Source: Streptomyces endocoffeicus
GTDB lineage: Bacteria > Actinomycetota > Actinomycetes > Streptomycetales > Streptomycetaceae
Length of the DNA stretch: 64,000 nucleotides
Direction of reading: 5' to 3'
NCBI RefSeq assembly: GCF_016741935.1
Contig: NZ_JAERRG010000017.1
Location: 124,001 to 188,000, forward strand
Made by a program: the position numbers and the translations under genes. The notes under the pieces were generated by a model. The model worked only from the letters and a program-made list of their open reading frames with translations. It did not search any database and had not been told where the DNA came from. Positions 8,990 to 17,928 of the stretch are shown one piece after another. Position 1 is the first letter of the stretch, and every line of letters begins with the position of its first letter.

Positions 8990-9729
8990 AGGCGCTGGTC
9001 AAGCTGGAGATCGCGCGGACCCTGCGCAATCGCAAGTTCATGTTCTTCACGATCATCTATCCGTCCGTGCTCTTCCTGCTGATCGCGGGCAGCACCGACG
9101 CCGACGACCGCGTGCCCGGCACCCGGCTGTCGATGCCGCTCTACTACATGGTCGCGATGGCCTCCTTCGGGGCGCTGACCGCCGGGCTGATGGGCAACGG
9201 CGAGCGGATCGCCAAGGAGCGCGAGGGCGGCTGGACCCGGCAGTTGCGGCTCACCCCGCTGCCCGGGCGCGGCTATGTGGCGGCCAAGATCGCCGTGGGG
9301 GCGGTGGCCACCCTGCCGTCGATCGTGATCGTCTTCGTGGTGGCCGCGGCCGTCAAGGGCGTACGGCTGGACGCCGTCTGGGAGTGGGCGGCGCTGACCG
9401 GCGCCATCTGGGCGGGCTCCCTGGTCTTCGCGGCACTGGGGGTGGCCATCGGCTATCTGGCGACCGGGGACGCGGTACGGCCGCTGACGATGATCATCTA
9501 CTTCGGTCTGTCGATCCTCGGCGGGCTGTGGATGCCCACCACGTCCTATCCGGAGTGGCTGCGGAACATCGGCGACTATCTGCCCACCCACGCGTACACC
9601 GCCCTCGGCCAGGCGATCGAGCTGGGCGGCGCCCCGCACGCCAAGGACGTGGCGCTGCTCATCGGCTACCTCGCGGTCTTCGCGGGCGGCGCGGCATGGC
9701 TGTACCGCAAGGACACCCGTAAGGCGTGA
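8986..9729 (+). CDS. ABC-2 type exporter, permease subunit
   Basis: 247 aa; six transmembrane segments in the ABC-2 pattern, with the conserved C-terminal stretch GGLWMPTTSYPEWL before the fifth helix. It starts inside the stop of the ATPase gene, so the two are translationally coupled and should form the usual two-plus-two exporter. Substrate cannot be read from the sequence. The last codons (DTRKA) and the stop are echoed in the following 77 bases, see the adjoining repeat. Confidence 0.88.
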   Translation: MKALVKLEIARTLRNRKFMFFTIIYPSVLFLLIAGSTDADDRVPGTRLSMPLYYMVAMASFGALTAGLMGNGERIAKEREGGWTRQLRLTPLPGRGYVAAKIAVGAVATLPSIVIVFVVAAAVKGVRLDAVWEWAALTGAIWAGSLVFAALGVAIGYLATGDAVRPLTMIIYFGLSILGGLWMPTTSYPEWLRNIGDYLPTHAYTALGQAIELGGAPHAKDVALLIGYLAVFAGGAAWLYRKDTRKA

Positions 9730-9806
9730 GGGATGCGGTACGGCGTGCAGCGCACCCGTAAGGCATGACCGAGGGCGTGGCCCGAGGCGTGATCCGAGGC
9801 GTGATC
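9715..9806. repeat. Imperfect repeats seeded by the permease stop codon
   Basis: The gene end ACCCGTAAGGCGTGA (9715-9729) recurs as ACCCGTAAGGCATGA (9754-9768). After that the 12-mer CGAGGCGTGATC occurs twice in tandem (9783-9806). Each copy keeps the G-G-C-R-TGA core that contains the stop. Confidence 0.75.
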
Positions 9807-9822
9807 CGAGGAGAGAAGAACC

Positions 9823-11118
9823 ATGGCTGACCGGTCCGAGTGGACCGACGGCGATCCGGAGTGCCGCCCCGGCGGCGATCCGGATCGCCGCCGCGGCGGG
9901 CGCCGCCGGCTGACCTGGTGGGCCGACGCTATGGCGTACGACGAGGAGAACGACCGGGTGGCCGCCATCGGCCAGCCCCCCGAGAACCGCAAACAGGCGC
10001 TGGTCAAGCTGATGTGGATCGGGATCTGGATGGGCTATATGGGCGCACCGGTGAGCGATCTCGCCGACGGCCACCACACCGCCCTGGGCACCGTGTGCGG
10101 CGGGCTCGGCCTGCTGGTCTTCGTCGCCGTCTATCTGGGGCTGGTCTTCCGGCACACCGGGCGGGCGCTGAGCCGGGTCGCGGTCATGGGGGCGCTGGGC
10201 ATGATCTGCGCGCTCGCCGCCGTGCTCACCCTCACCATGGGCGACGACTGGCTGGTGCTCTCGGTGTATGTGTCCGTCGCCTTCGGGGCGGTGCTGCCGC
10301 TGCGGCTGTCGAGCTGGGCGATCCCGCTGAACACGGCGTTCATGGTGGGCATCGGGGTGCTCGTGCGCGGTTCGCACGGGCTGGTGTCCGCCCTGGTGAT
10401 CCCCTCGCTGCTCGGCGGCTTCGCGATGAGCGCGGTGGGGCAGATGGTCCGCACCACCCGGGCGCTGCGCGCCGCCCGCGCCACCGTGGCCCAGCTCGCC
10501 GCCAACGAGGAGCGGCTGCGGCTCGCCCGCGATCTGCACGACCTGCTGGGCCACTCGCTCTCCCTGATCACGCTCAAGAGCGAACTGGCGGGGCGGATGC
10601 TGCCCGACAAGCCCGAGCAGGCGGCGCGTCAGGTGGCCGATATCGAACGGGTCAGCCGGCAGGCGCTGGTGGACGTCCGGGAGGCGGTCAGCGGCTTTCG
10701 ACGCCCCACCCTGGAGGCCGAGGTCGCCGGGGCCCGTACCGCCCTCGCCGCCGGGGGCATCGCCGCCGATCTGAGCCGGGCCGGCATCCACCACCCCGAC
10801 CTTCCGCCCGACCAGGAGGGCGCGCTGGCCTGGGCGCTGCGCGAGGCGGTCACCAATGTGGTGCGGCACAGCGGGGCCCGCCGCTGTGCGGTGACGCTCG
10901 ACGAGACGGGCGACGAACTGCGCCTGACCGTCAGCGACGACGGCCGCGGCGCCACCGGCCCGCACGGCAACGGGCTCACCGGGCTGGCCGAGCGGCTCCA
11001 GCTGGCCGACGGCCGCCTGGAGACCGGCCCCGGCGAGCGCGGCGGCTTCACCCTCCGCGCCCTGGTCCCGCTCTCCCGCGGCGCCCACGTGGAGCTGCCC
11101 TCGCAGGCCGCGCCGTAG
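9823..11118 (+). CDS. Sensor histidine kinase, HisKA_3 (DesK/NarL) type
   Basis: 431 aa. A polar N-terminus of about 60 residues is followed by an integral membrane sensor of roughly five to six helices (about 63-200). The dimerisation/phosphoacceptor helix has RLRLARDLHDLLGHSLS with His239, and the HATPase_c domain contains AVTNVVRHSGAR (N box) and DDGRGATGPHGNGLTGL (G box). It should sense a membrane signal and phosphorylate the response regulator encoded 280 bp downstream. GAGGAGAGAAGAA lies a few bases before the ATG. Expression with the exporter is likely. Confidence 0.92.
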   Translation: MADRSEWTDGDPECRPGGDPDRRRGGRRRLTWWADAMAYDEENDRVAAIGQPPENRKQALVKLMWIGIWMGYMGAPVSDLADGHHTALGTVCGGLGLLVFVAVYLGLVFRHTGRALSRVAVMGALGMICALAAVLTLTMGDDWLVLSVYVSVAFGAVLPLRLSSWAIPLNTAFMVGIGVLVRGSHGLVSALVIPSLLGGFAMSAVGQMVRTTRALRAARATVAQLAANEERLRLARDLHDLLGHSLSLITLKSELAGRMLPDKPEQAARQVADIERVSRQALVDVREAVSGFRRPTLEAEVAGARTALAAGGIAADLSRAGIHHPDLPPDQEGALAWALREAVTNVVRHSGARRCAVTLDETGDELRLTVSDDGRGATGPHGNGLTGLAERLQLADGRLETGPGERGGFTLRALVPLSRGAHVELPSQAAP

Positions 11119-11130
11119 CGAAGTCGGGCA

Positions 11131-11157
11131 GTCCGGCCGGTCCGGCCGGTCCGGCCG
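11131..11157. repeat. Three tandem copies of GTCCGGCCG
   Basis: A 9-bp perfect tandem repeat in the 279-bp gap between the kinase and response-regulator genes, 12 bp after the kinase stop. Nothing else is recognisable in the gap except the promoter of the regulator. Confidence 0.9.
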
Positions 11158-11385
11158 GTCCCGAAGTCGAAGCGACCTTGAGTCGGCCTGTCCCGTTCCA
11201 TTACTTGGGTGACACCCGCTTTGCTGAACAGCCCCCGCACCCCGCACCCCGCGCGGCGACGCGAGCGGCACGGGCGCGTCCAGGCTGGCGCGCCCGCGGC
11301 GGCGCCGGCAACTGGCCATGCACCGCCGCCCCTGAGCGCTCGCTGTAGCCCTCTGCCTGCTCCCGCCGGCGCTGTTCGCTGGTCA

Positions 11386-11391
11386 TAGGGT
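11386..11391 (+). promoter_or_regulatory. -10 element for leaderless response-regulator mRNA
   Basis: TAGGGT ends six bases before the ATG at 11398 with no ribosome binding site between. It implies that the regulator has its own promoter in addition to any readthrough from the kinase gene. Confidence 0.5.
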
Positions 11392-11397
11392 GGCTCC

Positions 11398-12036
11398 ATG
11401 GCCGACGCCGACGGACACCGCCCCACAAGATGTATAAGAGTCCTCCTCGCCGAGGACCAGTCCATGGTGCGGGAGGCGCTGGCCGCGCTCCTCGGGCTCG
11501 ACGACGAGATCGAGGTCGTCGCGCAGGTGGCGCGCGGCGACGAGGTCCTGGACGCCACCCGGACCCATCGCCCCGATGTGGCCCTGCTGGACATCGAGAT
11601 GCCCGGTATGAGCGGGATCGAGGCCGCCGCCGCGCTGCACCGGGCCGAGCCCGGGATCCGGATCGTGATCCTCACCACCTTCGGCCGCCCCGGCTATCTG
11701 CGCCGCGCCATGGAGTCCGGCGCCGACGCCTTCCTGGTCAAGGACGCCCCGGCGGCGCAGCTCGCGGACGCGATACGGCGGGTGCTGCGCGGGGAGCGGG
11801 TGATCGACCCCACACTGGCCGCCGCCGCGCTCGTGGACGGGGCCAGCCCGCTGACCGCGCGGGAGCGCGAGGTGCTGCGCGCTTCGGCGGACGGCTCGAC
11901 CAACGCGGAGCTGGCCCGCGCCCTGAACCTGTCGCCGGGCACGGTCCGCAACTACCTCTCCACGGCCATCCAGAAGACCGCCGCCCGCAATCGCGCCGAC
12001 GCCGTCCGCATCGCCCGCGACAAGGGCTGGCTGTAA
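11398..12036 (+). CDS. LuxR/NarL-family response regulator
   Basis: 212 aa. Receiver domain with acidic pocket LLAEDQ, phosphoacceptor Asp65 in ALLDIEMPG, the Thr of ILTTFGR and the Lys of FLVKDAPA. A LuxR helix-turn-helix follows at about 145-208 (LTAREREVLRASADG, TVRNYLSTAIQKT). It is the partner of the upstream DesK-like kinase and most likely controls the ABC exporter, perhaps through the palindrome at 7951-7964 (inference). Confidence 0.93.
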   Translation: MADADGHRPTRCIRVLLAEDQSMVREALAALLGLDDEIEVVAQVARGDEVLDATRTHRPDVALLDIEMPGMSGIEAAAALHRAEPGIRIVILTTFGRPGYLRRAMESGADAFLVKDAPAAQLADAIRRVLRGERVIDPTLAAAALVDGASPLTAREREVLRASADGSTNAELARALNLSPGTVRNYLSTAIQKTAARNRADAVRIARDKGWL

Positions 12037-12050
12037 GTCCGGCGGAGCGC

Positions 12051-12887
12051 TCAGTTCAGCATCGCGCGGGCGGCGCGGGCCTGGCGGCGTATCGTCTCGG
12101 CGGCGTCGGGCTCCACCGCCGCCACGACCTCCGCGTAGTCCTCCAGCTCCTTGGCGCCGGTCAGGAACTCGCCCCGTTCCACGAGGAGTTTCGCCCGCTC
12201 GTAGCGCAGCTCGGCCGGATGGCTGGGCAGCAGCAGGGACAGCTCCACCGCCCAGAGCCGGACATCGGTGCGCTCGGGGCGGGCGGACGCCCAGGCGCGG
12301 ATGTTGTTGAGGATCCGCAGCACGATGTCCAGCGGCCCGGCCGGGGTGAGCATCGACGGCGAGAGCGGGGTGCCCGTGGCCCCCGATACCAGCGTCGCCG
12401 CGTCCTCGGCGGACAGCGGTCGCCCGCCGTCGAACGGATCGGCCAGCACATGGCCACCGTAAGGATCCCCGAAGCCGACCACGAAGTGGCCCGGCAGCCC
12501 CACCCCGTACACCGGCGCGCCCGCCCGCCGCGCCACCTCCATCCACACCACGGACAGCAGGATCGGCAGTCCGCGGCGGCGCCGCAGCACCTGGTGGAGG
12601 AGCGAGGACCCCAGCCGCCGGTAGTCGGCCGGGCCGCCCCGGAAGCCATGGCGCCCGCCGAGGAGGCGGGCCAGCGCGGCGGCCCAGTCCTCGGGGCCGC
12701 CGGGGGAGAAGGGGAGCTGACCGGCGAGCCGGTCCAGTTCGATCTGCGCTTCGTCGATTCCGGTCTCGTCCAGGCCAGGGTCGGCCTCCATGCCGACCAG
12801 CAGGCACAGCAGCGCCAGATCGGGGCGCTCTTCGCGGGCCGCGTCGGCGAACCAGCGGCGGCGGGAGACGTCGTTCATCCGTGGCAT
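12051..12887 (-). CDS. Transglutaminase-like SirB1 family protein
   Basis: 278 aa. The central region RRRRGLPILLSVVWMEVARR and GVGLPGHFVVGF matches the transglutaminase-like SirB1-type domain, in which cysteine is often replaced; here the usual nucleophile position carries no obvious Cys, so catalysis is doubtful. A C-terminal helical, TPR-like stretch contains LWAVELSLLLPSHPAELRYERAK. The function of the family is not established. I use the ATG at 12887, which has GAGGCGG just upstream; an in-frame ATG three codons later is possible. It lies 18 bp after the GNAT gene on the same strand, so the two are probably co-transcribed. Confidence 0.8.
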   Translation of the reverse strand: MPRMNDVSRRRWFADAAREERPDLALLCLLVGMEADPGLDETGIDEAQIELDRLAGQLPFSPGGPEDWAAALARLLGGRHGFRGGPADYRRLGSSLLHQVLRRRRGLPILLSVVWMEVARRAGAPVYGVGLPGHFVVGFGDPYGGHVLADPFDGGRPLSAEDAATLVSGATGTPLSPSMLTPAGPLDIVLRILNNIRAWASARPERTDVRLWAVELSLLLPSHPAELRYERAKLLVERGEFLTGAKELEDYAEVVAAVEPDAAETIRRQARAARAMLN

Positions 12888-12905
12888 AGCCGCCTCGTAC
12901 CCTGC

Positions 12906-13922
12906 TCAGCGCGGATCCTGCCCGGACGCGCGCCAGTGATGGTAGCTGTGGTGGACGGTGAAGCCCATGCCCTCGTAGAGGGCGTGCGCCCCGCCATTGT
13001 CCGTCTCCACCTGGAGATACGCGGCCGAGGCGCCCTCGTCGAGCGCCTTGCGGGCCAGCGCCGTCATCACGGCCTTGGCCAGGCCCTGGCGCCGCCGCTC
13101 CGGGGCGACCTCCACGGCGGTGAACCCGGCCCAGCGGCCGTCCACCACACAGCGCCCGATCGCGGCCGGGACGCCGCCCCCTTCCGCCGCTATGGTCGCG
13201 AACCACACCGACGGGCCGCCCGACAGCACCGTCCGCGCCTCGGGCGAGGGCTCGCCGGACGACCGCTGGTAGCGGGTCAGCCAGGCGTCGTCGAGCCGAG
13301 CGGAGAGCGTCACCGCCGAGGTGTCGGCGTCCAGGTCCCCGATGGGGGCGAGCGCCGCGATCTCCACCCGCGAGGAGACCTCACGTATCCAGCCACGGCT
13401 CTCCAGCTCCGCGGCGAGCAACTCCTGGGTGGCCTCGGCGCCCGTGCTGACCTGCATGTACGCGGGCAGCTCCCGAGCCGCGTACCATTCGGTCACCCGG
13501 CGCAGCGCCGCGTCGAGCCCCATCCCGGGGTCGCCGAGGGGCAGCACCGAATTGGCGCGCCGGGTGAATCCGCCGGAGGCGCGCAGCGTCCACTCGCCCA
13601 GTGGTTCGCTGGTCACCGGCGGCCAGGCCCGGGCGGCGACCCGGTCCAGCTCGGGCGCGCTCGCGGCGGGGCCGCGGCGGCGGGCCGGAGCGGCGGGCAC
13701 CACCTTCCCGGCCACCAGGGACGACTCGGCGATCCGTACCGGTTCACCGGTGCGCCGGGTGATGGAGAGCGTGCCCTCGGTCCACGATGTGAGAACCCCG
13801 ACCACGTCGGTGAAGGTCGCGCCGGGCTTACGATCTTCGGTCATAAGCCTGACCGAGACGCGTTTCCCCACGTCATCCGGGGTGATCCGGACTTCGAGAC
13901 GTCCGCCAGTGGTGAAATCCAC
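12906..13922 (-). CDS. GNAT family N-acetyltransferase with N-terminal SH3-like domain
   Basis: 338 aa from a GTG start. Residues 1-85 look like a small beta-rich domain (RLMTEDRKPGATFTDVVGV), often seen before actinobacterial GNATs. The C-terminal GNAT domain has VAPERRRQGLAKAVM (acetyl-CoA pyrophosphate loop) and the terminal GGAHALYEGMGF signature. Substrate unknown. It is divergent from fdxA, with 114 bp between the starts. Confidence 0.85.
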   Translation of the reverse strand: MDFTTGGRLEVRITPDDVGKRVSVRLMTEDRKPGATFTDVVGVLTSWTEGTLSITRRTGEPVRIAESSLVAGKVVPAAPARRRGPAASAPELDRVAARAWPPVTSEPLGEWTLRASGGFTRRANSVLPLGDPGMGLDAALRRVTEWYAARELPAYMQVSTGAEATQELLAAELESRGWIREVSSRVEIAALAPIGDLDADTSAVTLSARLDDAWLTRYQRSSGEPSPEARTVLSGGPSVWFATIAAEGGGVPAAIGRCVVDGRWAGFTAVEVAPERRRQGLAKAVMTALARKALDEGASAAYLQVETDNGGAHALYEGMGFTVHHSYHHWRASGQDPR

Positions 13923-14036
13923 AGTCCTGTCAGCCCCTCATGTGCGATCGGTGCCCAAGAACGGAGATACTAGGTGCGGGCATCGACGACGCCGCGCTCC
14001 CGCGCGATAGCAGCCCTAACGAGGAGGAACGACAGC

Positions 14037-14363
14037 GTGACCTACGTCATCGCGCAGCCTTGTGTCGACCTGAAGGACAAGGCGTGCATCGAGGAGTGCC
14101 CCGTCGACTGTATCTACGAGGGCCAGCGGTCCTTGTACATCCACCCGGACGAATGCGTCGACTGCGGGGCCTGTGAGCCGGTCTGCCCGGTTGAGGCGAT
14201 CTTCTACGAGGACGACACTCCCGAGGAGTGGAAGGACTACTACAAGGCGAACGTCGAGTTCTTCGACGAGCTCGGTTCGCCCGGTGGCGCGAGCAAGCTC
14301 GGCCTGATCGAGCGGGACCACCCCTTCATCGCCGCGCTTCCGCCGCAGGAGCACGACGAGTAA
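14037..14363 (+). CDS. fdxA: 7Fe ferredoxin FdxA
   Basis: 108 aa starting at a GTG with a very strong GAGGAGGAA (14021-14029). A longer in-frame ORF begins at 13974, but the ribosome binding site and the family start (MTYVIAQPCVDLKD) decide for 14037. Cysteines at 9, 17, 21, 25, 40, 43, 46 and 50 form the two-cluster ferredoxin signature (CIEECPVDC and CVDCGACEPVCP) of the [3Fe-4S][4Fe-4S] type. It is an electron carrier for cytochromes P450 or other redox enzymes. It is followed by a terminator and dapC, as in mycobacteria (fdxC-dapC). Confidence 0.95.
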   Translation: MTYVIAQPCVDLKDKACIEECPVDCIYEGQRSLYIHPDECVDCGACEPVCPVEAIFYEDDTPEEWKDYYKANVEFFDELGSPGGASKLGLIERDHPFIAALPPQEHDE

Positions 14364-14398
14364 CCCCTGCCCCGGCGCCAGCGCCCGGAAGCAGTCGG

Positions 14399-14430
14399 CG
14401 GTCCCGTATGGCCTGTGGCCTGCGGGACCG
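14399..14430 (+). terminator. Hairpin after fdxA
   Basis: CGGTCCCG (14399-14406) pairs with CGGGACCG (14423-14430) around a loop containing two TGGCC copies, 36 bases after the fdxA stop. It is followed by GGGTTTCC-rich repeats (three copies of a GCTCCCGCGGGTTTCCC-like unit, 14453-14510) that lead to dapC. Confidence 0.6.
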
Positions 14431-14553
14431 GGCTGTTTCCCGGGCCTCGCTGGCGCTCCCGCGGGTTTCCCGCTCCCGCGGTTTCCCCGGCGCTCCCGCG
14501 GGTTTCCCCGGGCCCCTCGGCCCGGGGCAGTTCCGAAGAAAGCGAGCCACCCC

Positions 14554-15651
14554 GTGCCACCCGTCTCCGCCCGCCTCCCGGTCTTCCCCTGGGACCGGCT
14601 CGAACCGTTCAAGGCGACCGCCGCGGCCCACCCCGACGGCATTGTCGACCTCTCGGTGGGCACCCCCGTCGACCCGGTCCCCGAGCTGATCCGCGCGGCG
14701 CTCGCCGACGCCTCGGACAGCCCCGGCTATCCGACCGTCTGGGGCACGGCCGCGCTGCGTGACGCCCTCACCGGCTGGGTGGAGCGGCGGCTGGGGGCGG
14801 CCGGGGTGACCCACACCCAGGTGCTGCCGGTGGTCGGCTCCAAGGAGCTGGTGGCCTCGCTGCCGACGCAGCTGGGCCTGGGCCCCGGCGACCGGGTCGC
14901 CTTCCCTCGGCTCGCCTACCCGACGTACGAGGTGGGCGCGCGGCTGGCGGGCGCCGAGCCGGTGCCGTACGACGAACCTACGGAGCTCGACCCGGCCGGG
15001 CTGAAGCTGCTGTGGCTCAACTCCCCGTCCAACCCCACCGGCCGGGTGCTGTCCAAGGACGAGCTGCGCACCGCGGTCGCCTGGGCCCGTGCCCACGGGG
15101 TGCTGGTGGTCAGCGACGAGTGCTATCTGGAGCTGGGCTGGGAGGCGGACCCGGTCTCGGTGCTCCACCCGGAGATCTCCGGCGGCTCCTTCGAGGGCCT
15201 GGTGGCGGTCCACTCGCTCTCCAAGCGGTCCAATCTGGCCGGCTACCGGGCGGCCTTCCTCGCCGGTGACGAGGCGGTGCTGGGCGAGCTGCTGAAGATC
15301 CGCAAGCACGGCGGGATGATGGTCCCCGCACCCGTGCAGGCCGCCACGGTCGCGGCGCTCGGCGACGACAAGCATGTGACGGAGCAGCGCGAGCGCTACG
15401 AACGGCGCCGGGCCGCGCTGCGGTCGGCGCTGGCGGGCCACGGCTTCCGCATCGAGCACAGCGAGGCGTCGCTGTACCTGTGGGCGACGCGGGACGAGCC
15501 GTGCTGGGACACCGTGGGCGCTCTCGCCGAGCTGGGCATCCTGGTGGCCCCTGGCGAGTTCTACGGCGCGGCGGGGGAGCGGCACGTCCGGGTCGCGTTC
15601 ACGGCGACCGACGAGCGCGTGGCAGCGGCGGTGCGCCGACTGGCGGGCTGA
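14554..15651 (+). CDS. dapC: N-succinyldiaminopimelate aminotransferase
   Basis: 365 aa from a GTG. A fold-type I PLP aminotransferase: substrate/cofactor segments DLSVGTPVDP, NSPSNPTGRVLS, SDECYLEL, the PLP lysine Lys224 in HSLSKRSNLAGYR, and the C-terminal arginine region ERHVRVAFTATDERV. The enzyme converts N-succinyl-2-amino-6-ketopimelate to N-succinyl-LL-diaminopimelate in lysine and peptidoglycan synthesis. The partner dapE lies 2.3 kb downstream. Adjacency to fdxA is conserved in actinobacteria. A weak GAAAGCGAG precedes the start. Confidence 0.92.
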   Translation: MPPVSARLPVFPWDRLEPFKATAAAHPDGIVDLSVGTPVDPVPELIRAALADASDSPGYPTVWGTAALRDALTGWVERRLGAAGVTHTQVLPVVGSKELVASLPTQLGLGPGDRVAFPRLAYPTYEVGARLAGAEPVPYDEPTELDPAGLKLLWLNSPSNPTGRVLSKDELRTAVAWARAHGVLVVSDECYLELGWEADPVSVLHPEISGGSFEGLVAVHSLSKRSNLAGYRAAFLAGDEAVLGELLKIRKHGGMMVPAPVQAATVAALGDDKHVTEQRERYERRRAALRSALAGHGFRIEHSEASLYLWATRDEPCWDTVGALAELGILVAPGEFYGAAGERHVRVAFTATDERVAAAVRRLAG

Positions 15652-15703
15652 GAAGCTGAAGCTGGCTGGGGCCAGCGGATCGCGCCGCCTGCGGCGGGCT
15701 GCT

Positions 15704-15900
15704 CCCCTCCCCGCCCCTTCCCGAAACTGGGGCTCCGCCCCAGACCCCGCTCCTCAATCGCCGGAGGGGCTGGAAGGCGGGGCTCCGCCCCTTCCGGGGG
15801 CATCGATATGCGGCTTCGCCGCGTGGTGGGGCTCTGCCCCGGGCCCCGCGCCCGGGGTCCAGGGGCGGAGCCCTTGGTATCGGGAAGGGGCGGGGAGGGG
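15704..15900. repeat. Intergenic repeat, family 2, copy 1 (long inverted repeat)
   Basis: The ends are perfect 20-bp inverted repeats: CCCCTCCCCGCCCCTTCCCG at 15704-15723 and its complement at 15881-15900. The interior holds further dyads (GGGGCTCCGCCCC) and TGCGGCTTCGCCGCGTGG. A second copy with the same termini is at 19039-19326. Elements of this type are common between Streptomyces genes; no ORF of coding quality is present. It occupies most of the 368-bp gap after dapC. Confidence 0.85.
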
Positions 15901-15961
15901 AAAGCCTCGGTATGCGGTCGCCGCGTGATCCGCCGGACCCCCGTAGCGAGCTGATGGACCT

Positions 15962-16002
15962 GAAGGGGTCCGGGGAGTACGAGTTACTCCCCGGGCCCCT
16001 TC
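15962..16002. terminator. 18-bp terminator hairpin
   Basis: 15962-15979 pairs with 15985-16002 (one G-U wobble) around loop CGAGT. It lies 18 bases beyond the stop of the minus-strand secreted protein gene and can serve both directions. Confidence 0.8.
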
Positions 16003-16019
16003 GTACGTCCGGCGGACGA

Positions 16020-16655
16020 TCAGCCGAGCAGCGGCAGGCCCTTGATCGGCAGGCCCTTGACCGGGAGGTCCGGGCCCTGCGGGGCGCTGGGCGCGGGGGC
16101 CTGCGGGGCGGCGGCCGGGGCTGCGGGGGCGGGCTGCGCGGGCCGCACCGCCTTGCCCTTGGCGTGGGCGCCGCCCTTGCCCTTCCCGTGCCCGAGGGCC
16201 CGGGTCTCGCCCTTACCGGCGGCCTTCGCGTGGGCGGCCCTGGCGTGGGCGGCCCTGGCCGGGGTGCTCTTGGCCGCCTTGTGGGACTTGGCGGCCTTCA
16301 CACCCTTCGCCGGCTTGGCGGCCTTGGCGGCCTTGGCGGGCTTGGCCGGATCGGCGGGTTTGGCGGGCTTGGCCGGGGTCACGTTCGCCGGGGCGGCCCT
16401 GCCCGGCAGGATCCCCTTGACGGTCCCGCCGGCCTTGCCGCTGACGTCACCCGCCGTGCTCCCGACCTGCTGCGAGGCGACGTCGGCGACCTCACCGACC
16501 GAGGCGGCGTCCAGCGAGGACAGCCCCAGGTTGGAGGCCTGCGGCTGGGCCGGCTCCGCCGCACTCGCGGCGCCGGCGGCGCCGACGACGGGAGCCGCGC
16601 TCGCCGCGACCAGTAGCGCCGCGCGGGCGATCCGACGGGTGAGAGGGAGGGACAT
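16020..16655 (-). CDS. Secreted Ala/Lys-rich low-complexity protein
   Basis: 211 aa. The ATG at 16655 has AAAGGAG in ideal position; the longer in-frame ORF upstream is therefore not used. A classical signal peptide is present: RR near the start (MSLPLTRRIARAALLVAAS), a hydrophobic core and a probable cleavage after ASAAEPA near residue 30. After a short conserved-looking part (SNLGLSSLDAASVGEVADV) the chain is dominated by PAKPAKAAK-type repeats resembling histone H1, then Gly/His/Lys-rich and Pro-rich stretches, ending KGLPIKGLPLLG. Possible roles are binding to anionic cell-wall polymers or nucleic acid; both are guesses. Confidence 0.8.
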   Translation of the reverse strand: MSLPLTRRIARAALLVAASAAPVVGAAGAASAAEPAQPQASNLGLSSLDAASVGEVADVASQQVGSTAGDVSGKAGGTVKGILPGRAAPANVTPAKPAKPADPAKPAKAAKAAKPAKGVKAAKSHKAAKSTPARAAHARAAHAKAAGKGETRALGHGKGKGGAHAKGKAVRPAQPAPAAPAAAPQAPAPSAPQGPDLPVKGLPIKGLPLLG

Positions 16656-16869
16656 GGTGCTCCTTTGACGAGGGGACAATTGGCGTCTGTGTCCGGCGAT
16701 TCGGACGCTGTGAATACCGCGTGAACCTCGCGAAGGTTGCGGTGCCCCAAGGCAAAGAGTTGGCAATGCGTCGCATTATCCGTTTCTGCGCGTAATACGC
16801 CCGGACCATTCCGCCGGGCGTGCCACGCAATCCACCGTCAGCCGCTCTGAACTGCGGTGATCCCATGCG

Positions 16870-17781
16870 CTATCGCATGGTGTCGATCCGTACTTCCGCC
16901 CCGGAAATCCCCTTGGCGGGACGCCAACCCGCCCCGGAATTCCGCGCGTTCCATTCGCGCTCGCCGTAAGAGACACGTTCGATACGCAACTCGTCCGAGT
17001 GGGCCACCGCCCAATGCGCGATCTCCCAGCCGCGCTGCCCGGCACGTCCCGGGGCCGCCGCCTTGGGCACCGGAACCAGCACCGTGTGCGGCGAGGGGGC
17101 GGCCTGCTGACCGCCGCCGTGCCCGGCCAGGGCCGGCCGCGCCTCCGTCTCCGGGCCGAACTCCCGCTTCAGCGCGGCCCGCACCCGCAACGGATCGCCC
17201 GCCTCGCCGTCGTCCGGCGGCCCCGGGCAGCTGAGGGCCGCCCCGGAGCGCCCGGTGAGGGCGCCGGTCAGCACCACCGCTTCGGTCTCGTGCTTCGCGT
17301 ATGCCTGCGGGAAGCCGCTGCGCTGCACCCGCTGCGCCGCCACCGTCAGCGGCAGCCGCGAATAGCCGGGCAACCGCACCAGGTCGTCGTAGAACTGCCC
17401 GGCGGCGTAGACCGGATCGCGGATCTGCCGCACAGTTCCCCAGCCCTGGGAGGGGCGTTGCTGGAACAGCCCCTGCGAATCCCGGTCGCCGTGGCGGATG
17501 TTGCGCAGCCCCGACTCCTGGAGGGCGGTGGCCAGCGCGATGGTGACGGCCCGCTCGGGCAGTCCGCGGGAGGCGGCCACGGCCTCGATCGTGGCGGCGT
17601 TCACGGTCTGTTCGGGGGAGAGCCGCACCTGGACGCCGCCCGCCCGTACGACGCAGCGCGGCGGTCCCACACCGCCCGTCACCAGCTGCGCCGCGAGATA
17701 TCCGGCCAGGCCCAGCAGTACGGCGCAGGCGACCGCGGCCCGCAGCAGCCGGGCGCGGTGGGAGAAGACGGACAGGGGCAC
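16870..17781 (-). CDS. Membrane-anchored protein with lysozyme-like (transglycosylase-type) domain
   Basis: About 303 aa; the start is uncertain (GTG at 17781 chosen, GTG at 17790 also possible; no clear ribosome binding site). One N-terminal transmembrane helix (about residues 10-33) is followed by an extracytoplasmic domain with ATALQESGLRNI, DSQGLFQQRPSQGWG and DPVYAAGQFYDDL, the pattern of actinobacterial lysozyme/transglycosylase-like domains, where the Glu of LQESG would be catalytic. A 100-residue C-terminal part (GWEIAHWAVAHSDELRIERV) follows. A role in cell-wall metabolism is inferred. The gene is divergent from dapE. Confidence 0.75.
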   Translation of the reverse strand: MPLSVFSHRARLLRAAVACAVLLGLAGYLAAQLVTGGVGPPRCVVRAGGVQVRLSPEQTVNAATIEAVAASRGLPERAVTIALATALQESGLRNIRHGDRDSQGLFQQRPSQGWGTVRQIRDPVYAAGQFYDDLVRLPGYSRLPLTVAAQRVQRSGFPQAYAKHETEAVVLTGALTGRSGAALSCPGPPDDGEAGDPLRVRAALKREFGPETEARPALAGHGGGQQAAPSPHTVLVPVPKAAAPGRAGQRGWEIAHWAVAHSDELRIERVSYGEREWNARNSGAGWRPAKGISGAEVRIDTMR

Positions 17782-17915
17782 GGGCCACACGGTACTGGAG
17801 CCGCACGCGGCCTGTTTCCGGTTCCCGGGCGCGGGGTGGGGAACGCCACGTTCGCGCCCGGGGGCTGGGCCCGGCGGCCGGGAGCCGGGGCCGCCGGGCG
17901 CGCGGGCCGACCGGC

Positions 17916-17921
17916 TAGGGT
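17916..17921 (+). promoter_or_regulatory. -10 element for leaderless dapE mRNA
   Basis: TAGGGT followed by seven bases and the dapE ATG at 17929. No Shine-Dalgarno sequence is present, so a leaderless transcript is predicted. Confidence 0.5.
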
Positions 17922-17928
17922 CGCGGGT